Positions 1 to 10,600 of a stretch of DNA of 64,000 nucleotides are shown piece by piece. The stretch's first letter is position 1, and each line of letters starts with the position of its first letter. The DNA comes from Symbiodinium kawagutii (taxonomy: Eukaryota > Sar > Dinophyceae > Suessiales > Symbiodiniaceae), in the NCBI GenBank assembly GCA_009767595.1, contig VSDK01027146.1:47537-111536 (forward strand), written 5' to 3'. Under the pieces are notes generated by a model. That model had not been told where the DNA came from, ran no database searches, and was given only the letters and a program-made list of their open reading frames with translations. The position numbers were made by a program, and so were the translations under genes.

Positions 1-475
1 TTTAAATATTAATTAAAATATATTAAAATTAAAAAATCTTATATATCTCTTATTTTAAATCCTAAATTATTAAATATATAATTATATTTTTTATATTTCT
101 AAATATTTTTTTAAAAATAATATTATATATTTATTTAATAAATAAAATATATTTTTAATTAATATAATATAATTTAATTAATATTATTATTATTAATAAA
201 TTAAAGAATATTAATTTAGAAAATAAATTTTTTTGAATTTACCGGGAAAATTAAATATCTAAATAAAAAAAATAGGTTCCGAATAGTTTATTTTCCAGCC
301 CTTGGGGGGGGTTGAAGCCCTCAACCAACAGAAAATAATTCTTTTTGTCAGGCTCCGAAATGTTTTTTTTGACTTTCGACCCTCTGGGGGGAGTCGAGCC
401 CCCAACCAGCAGAATATAAAAAAAACTTTTCAGCCTTCGAAATGTTTTTTCTTGATTTTCCAGCTTTCGACTTCA
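1..475. repeat. AT-rich island with an imperfect direct repeat
   Basis: Bases 1-230 are almost pure A/T. From about 290 to 470 two diverged copies of a block run in tandem. Each has a G-run motif (CTTGGGGGGGG, CTCTGGGGGG), then CAACCA.CAGAA.A.AA, a T-run and CTCCGAAATG or CTTCGAAATG. No gene is visible. Confidence 0.7.
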
Positions 476-1246
476 TGATGGTTACCAAAGTTTACAAAAA
501 CAAGAATCTGTTAAGAATTTGAGGGACCCATAACTCAAATTAAGAATTCGACGGACCCTGGGCCAAGAATTTGGGATTCTTATGTAGCGGATGCACTGTA
601 TAGAAGTTATATAAATTCCCAAAGTATAGTAAGCCACCCCATAATACTTAATTATTTCTTCAGGTTGCGCGGCAGTAAGCCAGAGCGTTCGGGGCGTTAT
701 CTTGCGTGCCCATTTTTGGGCACCGTGCATGGCACGGTGCGCCCTGGAGACCGGCGCTCCGGGCGTTCTTGGGCACGAATCATGTGTGTGCCAGGATGAC
801 CAGTGCAGAGAATCCATTCAAACCGACAAGGTGGACCACCATCGACCGCCATCCAACCCCTGCAACTGATGGTTTCCTCCGGCTAAGCTTGGTAACATGA
901 GCCTGGGACCCTGGGACACTGCTCATGCAAGCTAACCACAAGCGTCTGAAGCTTATCGATTCGTCCAAACGTCATGCATTTTCCCAAGGTTTTCGGCAGC
1001 CTGGCAGCTACTGGACAACTTCCCCCTTATCATCTCAAACCTGAAAACCTGGCATCTCAAACCTGGCATCATCTACAAGTCTGTCTGTTTGGTGGCTGAG
1101 CAAGCCTTGAGCAACCACGACGAAAGATGTGAGTCAACCAACCAGCAATTTCCCCAGCAAAGGTATACTGTAAAACCACCAGTTCAGCTGTTCATTGACC
1201 CTGGTAGAATTCTTAGGGAATTCTCAGCCTTGGATGTGACCAAGAT
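476..1246. other. No confident gene; hairpin near 720
   Basis: A perfect short hairpin GCACCGTG-CATGG-CACGGTGC lies at about 720-740 inside a GC-rich patch (660-900) that is open on both strands. Nothing else is recognised. Confidence 0.4.
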
Positions 1247-1350
1247 ATTGGTTGGTGGTTGTCACCCCATCCCAAAAATATTGGCCAATAACAAGCCATC
1301 ATCCCCAGGCATGACTGAAAAAATGAAAAGTATTTGAATCCACCAACCAT
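1247..1350 (+). repeat. Family B element
   Basis: Diverged copy: begins TTGGTTGGTGGTTGTCACCCC and ends GAATCCACCAACC; the inner AACAAGCCATCA part is degraded. Confidence 0.6.
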
Positions 1351-2002
1351 CAATACATCATACTACTGGCCATTAAAAACAGTTTCACAGAATCTAAACT
1401 TTCGTCCTTAATTTTGAAAACTCTTTTGACTGGTCAAGATTCTGAAGATAACAAAAAAATCAAAGACCTCAAAACATCCACAACGATTCGTCACCTGGAC
1501 AACCGCTCCAGTGATTCGATCCCCGACGTCGCAACTTTGGCGGCTCAGAAAAAATGCGCGGCGCCTGGGGCAACACGGCAGCACAGCATGGCACAGCGCC
1601 GAAAAGGTTGGGAGGACGCGAACATCGACCAACAAAAACTAGGGGTGATGACACAGCCACCGAAGATTCCCCACTCACTTGATGATTTACTTGCATTTAC
1701 TTTTTGGGGAAGGATTGCGCTTTTCATTTGTAGGGGTTTTGGTCATAAGACTGGAGTAGCGGCATCAAATGCAACTCATATGCTAGCACAGTTGAACCAC
1801 ATCAACCACTATAGGTGTTGGTGAACCCCTGTCACCAAATCTCCCGAGTGGCAGTTCACATCGGAGTTCATCCCACCATGCATAACGCGGTTCATCTCGA
1901 CATCACAACAGTTCACTTAGATCAGGATCATGGGGAGTGCGTAGGTCTCTGTATGGCCCATTTCCATCATACCTACGCCATTTAACTATATTTCTATCTG
2001 CC

Positions 2003-2059
2003 ATAACTGGTACCCTAGTTATAACCCAAGTTAGCTAACGTTTAGGGGGCCCACCTCGG
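2003..2059. repeat. Family D element (partial)
   Basis: Contains CTAGTTATAACCCAAGTTAG and ends AGGGGGCCCACCTCG; compare 28029-28112. Confidence 0.55.
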
Positions 2060-2199
2060 TGGGGGATGGCCATCCCATGGCGCCTCCTACCGCTGGCAGC
2101 ACGGCAGCTTGCGGAGCAGCTGCCACATGCTGGAGGGCGAGAGGCGGAAGCCCTAGCTGTCGAGCTGCTCCAAGCGTTGAGGCGTGGATCCAACAGATG
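2045..2199. other. GC-rich exon-like island, strand undecided
   Basis: Both strands are open: plus reads WRLLPLAARQLAEQLPHAGG-like, minus reads LGLPPLALQHVAAAPQAAVL-like sequence. It sits between a family D end (GGGGCCCACCT) and a family A element. It may belong to the next gene downstream of threonine synthase. No domain recognised. Confidence 0.3.
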
Positions 2200-2391
2200 T
2201 GGTTTCTCAAGTCATGAGAGTACCCCCCAGTTGTCATTCAAAACCATTGGATTTTCTATGGTTCGTTGTGGTTATGACATGGTTAATAGTAGGTCTCGAA
2301 ATAGAAGTACTCCCAAATCACTCCGTGTATTAAGCATTTATAGTCGTAAGCCAACCATACCTTGGGGTCCCCTATTTTGAGAAACCACCAT
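2199..2391 (+). repeat. Family A element, enlarged copy
   Basis: Ends are TGTGGTTTCTCAAGTCATGA and CCCTATTTTGAGAAACCACC. At about 190 bp it is nearly twice the usual size and seems to contain a second partial copy (CTCGAAATAGAAGTACTCCC). Confidence 0.8.
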
Positions 2392-2459
2392 GTGGATGTT
2401 ACATGACTCATCCCAAGGGATGTGGAGTAATCCAAGATGTGAAGCGATCCAACCAAGCT

Positions 2460-4017
2460 GAATGTATCAGAATCACATCATCACTCTCTGACCTCATTGA
2501 CTATGGTTGACCATTCACCAAAGATTTGCTGACTATTCACCATAGATTTGTTGACTATTCACCATTCAACATGTTCTGCTCTTTTGCCAAATGTTTCCTA
2601 TGATTCATTAAGCATGAATCCACGGTGAGAAAACCATTATCTATACCGATCATGGAGATTCGCCATCATACATTGTTGACTATCAGTTGCCAATTGATTA
2701 ACCACAATCCTGGATGAACAGTCAAGAAACCATCATTGTTTGTTGGGGCGTTCGCCTACTCATTCGTTGGTGATTATTGGTCTTGATCCAGACCCACATA
2801 TCTGCTGCAACCAATAACCAAGAATGATCAACAATCATTGACCATTCACAGTAAACTATAGCCATTACTTCTTCATGGCTAATGGATTATAGTTGATTTA
2901 CTTATAGTGACTAAGGAACACAACTATCCGTGAATTAGTGATGAACTAATTAGCAAACTGTTGGTACTACAGGAAGTACTTCAGTGAACAAACTAAGTGC
3001 TCAACTAAGTAGCTACTATGCCACAAATCACTAAGACTTGTCCATTCCTTGGATGTAACCACCACAATCACTTTGAAGATGAGCATCTGGCAATGTGGCG
3101 ATTTTCCAGCTGGCTAAAGGGCAGGCAACCAACTGAGTAGTGACTAAGTGACTGACTACTTAGCCATCTCAATGCAATCAACACGATCAATTATCATTCG
3201 CCATCAACAACTCCTTGGTCAACCCTTAACAGGCAAACATCACCAGCTAGAAATTATTAATTGGGAGTGGCTACTTAGTTACTTAAACAGTTAGCTAGTT
3301 CGTTTGGTAATTAGTGATTATTAAGACTAAGGTGACGATGAATTGTTGCCTGCGATGTGGTTTGTTGGACAGTAGTGAGTTTCGTACTGGTTAGTGCTCA
3401 CTAGATACTAGTCAATTACTGGTGTCAGTTACCAGTGAGAGGCTCTAGTTAGCATTGCTGTCAGTTAGTTACTCGTTACGTGATTAGTCACCAGTTGTCA
3501 CTCATGTCAACTGACACCAACATCACTGCTGTCAGTTGGCACTACTACTTGTCCTACTTACTAGTTAGTTTATCACTAATTAATAACGTGTTACTTAGTT
3601 GCTACTTGTTTGGTTGCCAATTGCTAGTTCATTCTCACAAGTTTATCACTAGCTAATCCTAGTTGTCACTAATCACCAGTTGCTGGTGATCACACGGGTC
3701 ATGAGCAAATGATAGTTCTCAGACCTGTTAGCGGTCACTCGTAGCTGATAGCTGGTTACCACACCTGTTGACAGGTCACACTAGTTAATCTTGGTCGTAA
3801 TCAACTGCTAGTTGTCACCAATCACCAGCTGGTTGATGGTTTCAACCCCCATGAAAAACATTAGTCGACCAACCAATCATTTGTGTAAACTGTTTAAAAC
3901 CACCAGCCAGCTAGTTGTTTAACCACTATTGATGATTATTATCCCATATTCTTCACCATAACTATTTACCACTATTAACCAGTATTAACCATGGACCATT
4001 GATGCTATTTCACTAAT
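2460..4017. repeat. Degenerate simple-sequence tract
   Basis: Made of loosely repeated words such as ACCATT, ATTGACCATTCACC, CTAGTTAGTTACT and CTAGTTGTCACTAATCACCAG. No exon is seen. The right part (3340-3840) contains the words from which the adjacent 21-bp satellite is built. Confidence 0.6.
3829..3910 (+). repeat. Family B element
   Basis: GGTTGATGGTTTCAACCCCC ... TAAAACCACCAGCCAG, with the family core GACCAACCAATCATTTGTG. Confidence 0.75.
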
Positions 4018-4618
4018 CAACTACTAGTTGACACCAATCAACTACTAGTTGACACCAATCAACTACTAGTTGACACCAATCAACTACTAGTTGACACCAA
4101 TCAACTACTAGTTGACACCAATCAACTACTAGTTGACACCAATCAACTACTAGTTGACACCAATCAACTACTAGTTGACACCAATCAACTACTAGTTGAC
4201 ACCAATCAACTACTAGTTGACACCAATCAACTACTAGTTGACACCAATCAACTACTAGTTGACACCAATCAACTACTAGTTGACACCAATCAACTACTAG
4301 TTGACACCAATCAACTACTAGTTGACACCAATCAACTACTAGTTGACACCAATCAACTACTAGTTGACACCAATCAACTACTAGTTGACACCAATCAACT
4401 ACTAGTTGACACCAATCAACTACTAGTTGACACCAATCAACTACTAGTTGACACCAATCAACTACTAGTTGACACCAATCAACTACTAGTTGACACCAAT
4501 CAACTACTAGTTGACACCAATCAACTACTAGTTGACACCAATCAACTACTAGTTGACACCAATCAACTACTAGTTGACACCAATCAACTACTAGTTGACA
4601 CCAATCAACTACTAGTTG
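4018..4618. repeat. 21-bp satellite, 28 copies
   Basis: Unit CAACTACTAGTTGACACCAA plus T, repeated with no visible variation from 4018 to 4605, then a partial copy. Each unit holds an inverted repeat CAACTA-C-TAGTTG. It lies about 80 bases downstream of the threonine synthase stop codon. Confidence 0.97.
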
Positions 4619-4698
4619 TCACTCATCACTGGCTAATCACTGGTAGCTGGCTATTTGCTTGTCCATTATTAACCACTAGTAACCACTATCTACCACTA

Positions 4699-4842
4699 TT
4701 AACCACTATTAACCATGGACCACTGGTTAATCCTGGTAGCTGCTGGTTGATGCTCGTTGCTTGCTTCATCGGTCATCTGTCTCCGCACCTGGACGTTGCT
4801 CTCGATGGCATGGCGCACCTCGTCGGCAGAATTGTTCAGGAC
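4699..4842 (-). CDS. Threonine synthase last exon with stop
   Basis: Encodes VLNNSADEVRHAIESNV, the VL-x-ND-x-x-x-V-x-x-x-I ending of the family, then about 30 further residues to a TAA at 4699-4701. Acceptor CGCCAG|GTCCTG. The last ten or so codons run into CCACTATTAA-type repeat, so the tail beyond the conserved end may be recently gained. No polyadenylation signal is claimed. Confidence 0.85.
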   Translation of the reverse strand, partial: VLNNSADEVRHAIESNVQVRRQMTDEASNEHQPAATRINQWSMVNSG

Positions 4843-6432
4843 CTGGCGTTGCGCGGACCTTGGAAGGGCATGGTTACCAGGGCCTACCAGGCTGCCTACC
4901 AGGCTGCCTACCAGGCTGCCTACCAGGCTGCCTACCAGGCTTGCTGGAGCTAGTCTTGTTCAAATCAGGTCTTAACTAACCTAGGTAACTTGTATAAACT
5001 ATAGTGAATTCTAAGTCGCTTGGCTGTTTGTTTAAGTATATGGAGGAAATATATAACAATAAAAGTATAACAATAAAAGTCACTAAGCCTGATGACAGGA
5101 TAGGTGATTATCAGAATCAAAGGGTTGATATCAAAATCAAGAGTGGTGGCCTATGGCTTCATGGTTTAAGAACGGTGACGCTTAGTGGTGGTTCGTGATG
5201 GTTGAGCAAAAAATTGAAATTGCTCGTGCTCCAAATGGTTTACAAGTTTTGTCGTGAATAGGCAACTGGTTGAGAAACAATGATGGCAACTGATGATTGG
5301 CTAATAACCCATGATAGTTGATATCGAACATTCACAAGTGCAATATATGGCCCATATATTATAAGGGTTGCAATAAGCACTTGTGCTGTGATGGCATGGA
5401 ATCATCAACCGTGGTTCATAACCGCTGATTAATAGTGATTCAGTGATTCATGATTAGGAGTCATTTGCAGTCATGGGAAGAGGTAACCGTTCCAAAGCAG
5501 GAGAAACACTCAAAAGGCACAGCAGTGGACCTATGTTCCTGAAAAATAAGTTGGATGAAATCACATCAGCATCCTTTCATGTCGCATGGTTCTCCAAGAC
5601 ACCTGGAATTCTCACACACATAGCCATACATAGCCTGAATGGCTCAGCTAGGATGACTTCCCATACTAAGCACCGAAGGATGGCCGTCACTTCGCAAATT
5701 CTTTGGATGCAAAGCTTCCTGAAAGACAAAACTTTGACCCTTGGACACCTCAAATTTGTATCTATATCCACACCTCAATGTGTACATGCCCGAATTTATG
5801 TATATCATAATAGAAATGTAAATATATATATATACAAACTATGTATATGATATGTTAGATTATGTATACTAGATGATGTAATGCCTATATACCTGAATCT
5901 ATGCTATGTATATATTATGTGTACAGTGTATGCAATGTATTAAAAATAAATATATATATATATATATATCTATCTATTTATCTATTTATGTATATATATA
6001 TATATAAGTGTGTGTAGGATGAAGTAGATAGATAAAATGAAATAACAAGCACGATAGTTTCACTTGAGACATACTCTTATCAATAAGCGCATTTTCATCG
6101 TAACTGGCCCATCCACTAGCGCCTCATATCGCGTCTTGGCAGTCATCAACTTGTCTAAGGCTGGAGGAAGTTTCACCTGCCTGAGGGACAGCATAAGTTG
6201 TGTCGAAACTGGAGGTAATCCACAACTCAGAGAATCTACCATTGTTATCCATCGACAACAATTGGGGGTTTCTCAAAATATGGGACCCCTATTAATGGTT
6301 GTTTTACTACTGTAAATGGCTAATAGTGGATGATTTGGGATTACCCCTGTTTTGAGAAACACCCAATTCAGAATCATCATCAACAATCATCAACGATCAT
6401 CAACCACTATCAATACTCGTAAACCATATCTT

Positions 6433-6474
<42 letters not shown>

Positions 6475-7578
6475 TTCATCATCCATTAATCATCGTGAAC
6501 CATCATTGATCATCACAATCAAGTTTGTCGATGGATTTGAGGGTGAAACCGTCTTCGGGAAGTATCACCTAGTATACATGTAGGTGCAAACTCAATACAG
6601 CCGACGCAAAAATCATGAAGAATGTCTTTCAGAAACACGACACCTCAGGAAATGAATACTGTAGTTGATACTACTTTCCACTGCTTTCCGGCAAGCTAGC
6701 AGGGTGCCACATGGATTGGGTGCGGTGATTGGCCGAGAGAGTCGGCATGATCGACGATGATTCGAGCACCCGAAAAAGGACCTGAGATCACCTGCAAAGC
6801 TCAGGACGAAAAAGGCCATCACGGTGAGATGACAACGTTACGGCCAGTGCGGACAAGTTGGGGAACACTGAACCAATACAGGACAGGTGTTTGTCAAATC
6901 ATAGGGGTACCCTCAATTATCATCCAATATTTATCATTGATAACGATAAACCAATCATTTCTGAGCATCCTTATTTTCAGGAACCCCCGTACCAGAATCC
7001 AAACTACTGACCTTTTTCTCAAAACCTAACGAAAGAGGTGCCTTGGATGTAATCCTACAACGAACCAAACAATGTGACCACCGAGCAATCATAAGCCATA
7101 TCTCATGCAAGTATATACAGTTCACGTATATATATATATATATACATACATACATATATATGTATATATGCATATGATTGCAAATGTATATCTTTAAAAA
7201 AAAACATGTAATTCTGTACTGTATGGATGCGGAACCAAAAAGTCAGGCATCTCTGTACCAAGGCTGCATGCATACATAAGTGATAAGATCAAAAAACAGC
7301 TCCATTGGATGGCCTTGTGTGGCTAAGAAATCCCATCCAACGTCTCGACCTGGAGCACCAACGTTCAATAAGACCAGCCTGCTGCTCATCCACTGCTGGT
7401 TGATGCTTGAAATCAACAGTTGGAACATGATAGGTATGGGCTCAATTTTGATTTCTTCATCATTCCCAGGTTCTCTTTGGCTCAGCAGCAGTAGTAATAG
7501 CAGCAGCCGCAGCCGCAGCCGCAGCCGCAGCAGCAGGAGTAGAAGTAGGAGTAGGAGTAGGAGTAGGAGTAGGAGTAG

Positions 7579-7623
<45 letters not shown>

Positions 7624-10600
7624 CAGTAGTAGTAGTAGTAGCAGTAGGAACTGCCGTCGTAGTAGGAGTAAACATAGTGACAATAGAATAAAAATAGTAG
7701 TAGCGTAGATGTTGGAAATAGAGCCACTGATAACTGCTTTTCCACGTAAGTGCTATGTGATAACCAACATATGACCACCAGCAGCGGCTGAATACCATTA
7801 ACTTTGATGGAGAGATACCATTTATATCTGCTTGATGTTGTTGGGACTCTTAGTACGAGATCGGGGCTCAAGACGGGACAAAACCATATCACAGAACAAT
7901 CAATCAGAATGTGATTGCTACTGTAGAGTGTGGTAGGTTAGTATTTCACTCATCATGTTCTCATGCTATCCCAACCAATCATCCCACGGTTAAAAGGGGT
8001 CACCCATGCTTGAAACCGTCGGCCCGTTGGAAGTTGTTAAGCATAGCGGCTTCAAATATTGCTTGATGATGGGGCCCGCTTGGTGACAATTCATGATACT
8101 TCACCACTCTTGTTGAACATTTGCAAGTTCAAGACTTGTTTTTGACTACCAATGATCATTGAACTATCATTGTGCATCATGAACAATTACATAAAGTCAT
8201 CAAAACCCGTTCTCCGTGAATGTGGTTAAAGAAACCAACTATCTTGAATAAACTGATTCACGAACCAATAATTCAAACAATAGATATATATATATATACA
8301 GTATACTTATATATATTGTAGCATTTGTAGCCAGCTGGTTCTTCAGCACCAACCATTCCTTGTTGGCTCCGTACTTCCCAGCGATTTCTTACCCGCCATC
8401 TGTGGCCCCTGGCAGCTGCGTCTTTTCGAGGACGTTGTCTGCAAACCTCGGAGTTGCGCGTTGCGCCTTGTCTGTGGCAGCCCTTAACCAACCAAGAGGC
8501 TGCTCCGGAAAGTGCCAGCAGAGTATACCACTTATGGAAACCGCATGGCTTTTTTAGGGCAAACAACAATGAAGAGCGGCAAAGATAGGAGCCCTTACGC
8601 ATGCTTGCGCTGCTACTGTTTCTCGCTTCGACATCCAGCCGAGTAATTCTTCGCTGAACCAAGGCTTCAACCAAGGCTTCTGCAGAGCAAAATTCCCTAA
8701 CCTGGTTGCAGTAATAACCACCCATTTTTTGGGTTTTGAAAAAGCCATACGAATGGTAATCAGCTTCCAGGTAGCAAGCATGAGATGTACCTTGCAAATG
8801 GTAGTACCATGTAGTACCCACATGTTTATTGGTAAAAACCTAGTAAATGGAGGATGTTCCACGCAACCAGGTTCGTTTACCAGAGTGGAAGCATTGATCA
8901 ACCTTTCGTCAACTACACCATCGTGGTAGATGAGGTCGGCTATTACAAGCCATCACTGACCATCACTAACCATCAGCAAGCATCTTGAACCTATCATTCA
9001 CCATCCTTGACCATAATTTACAGGCATTGTTCGTAACCATAATCAACCATCATTAACCATCCATCAACCATCAAAATCATTTTGAAATAATTACGTCTAA
9101 TCAATGCCATCGATCATCAATAATCGTCATAAACCATCATTGACCATGATAAACCAGTTCCTAATCATCAACAAGTCATGATCTATCCTTAGTCATCACA
9201 AAGCATCATCGTTAACAAATCATAACAAATCATTAACCATCCGTGAGCATCCTTAGTCATCATGAATCATCACGAAGCACCACCCACGAGCCCTTCGCTT
9301 TGCTCCTCCTTGGACCCCCAACTTCCCAGGATGTGCCGTGCCCAGGACCACCATGGCATGATTTCGCACCTAGGACCAACCAGGAATCATTCTCCGCTGG
9401 TCGTGATGACTAGATATGACGAGTGATTCATCAACTGACACTGACAAGAGCTAACAAGACGTAACAACAGGTAACAGGATGTAAAAAGAGGTAAGAAGAG
9501 GTACAGTAAGAAGATGTAACACATCAGCAACGGCAACAATCTGCTACTGACACGGCCGAAAAACCCGAATCCCAGCCAGTGAACACAGCGTGCCACTGAG
9601 GTCCGCGCAGAAGCCCATTTGAGACTTCCTCTCAGCTGCTCCTGCACGCGACAACTGGGATGAGTATTCACGCACAAACATGTTGCAATATAGATCAATT
9701 ATATGATATACATGATTGTGCATAGGGTCATTGATGAACATCTCTGGATGTATTTCTATAAATATATCTCTACAAGTAAATATGAAAAGGTACTGTACAT
9801 TACAAAAAAATATAAATGTACATATATATATATGTATATACATACATATACATATATATGTATATGTGAGCAATTATGGATCCAGTAGCAAATGAACATC
9901 ATCCATCACTGGATACTTCCGATCCAGACTTGCAAAACATCACAGGCAACGTGAGGTAAAGTATCTGAGATCCAACAATTCTTGAGCAGCCGTTGGCTGC
10001 ATTGGCATGATCTGCAAGCAGTACCAGCAGGAGTCACTGGAATCATTTGAATCATTGATGCAGCTTTGACTATATCTATATAAATGAAAACACCTATTTA
10101 CATGCACAGTTGCATGTATGCATAATATAAAACTATACAGTATCATCTATGAAACCAGTACCTGTAAGTGACTTGACAAAAAGGGGGTTCCGAGCCGACA
10201 ACGGCATACAAGATCATGCAAGGCTTTCAGAACATCGGAGCAAGTGCTGCCCAAATGCACGAAATTGATTAAATCATCCCCTTGTACATTTAGGGGGAGG
10301 GGTCAGGCCCCCCACCTTCTAGTGGGTACCTGCAAAAAACATTAGGAAATGAGACTTACAGTATATCTGCTCAATATCTGCAAATATCTGGTCAATTGTT
10401 AACTTATCCTCCATTTTGTGCGCATTAGGTGACCCATCTCGGCTGGGTTTCAGATCATATGTGTGCCGCTTTTGTTTATCGCGAGCAACGCTGCCCCAGC
10501 TCCAACCACTCCGGTCCGCAGCTGAAATTCCACAGGCAGTGTGCGGACAAAGGGTGTAGTTGAACTTCTTTTGATACTCCCTGGGCTGCTGTTCAAGGGT

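Noticed and set aside
4018..4618. CRISPR array
   Set aside because: The repeats are contiguous 21-mers with no unique spacers; this is a satellite in eukaryotic DNA.
7243..7420. Minus-strand frame with VLLNVGAPGRDVGWDFLATQ, and another at 6706-6798 with SGARIIVDHADSLGQ
   Set aside because: Both lie in the intron between exons 8393-8446 and 6123-6180, which join in phase and match the family without them. They show that exon-like stretches by eye are not enough.
7243..7892. Long poly-Leu, poly-Tyr/Cys, poly-Thr and Ser/Arg frames
   Set aside because: All are translations of one AGT/AGC microsatellite; the same applies to frames at 13843-14214, 25211-25572, 26345-26665, 50470-51101, 52765-53028, 53285-53800 and 56671-57083.
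9550..9660. Minus-strand frame with AAERKSQMGFCADLSGTLCS
   Set aside because: It falls between exons 10490-10580 and 9323-9369, which join in phase at family-typical spacing.
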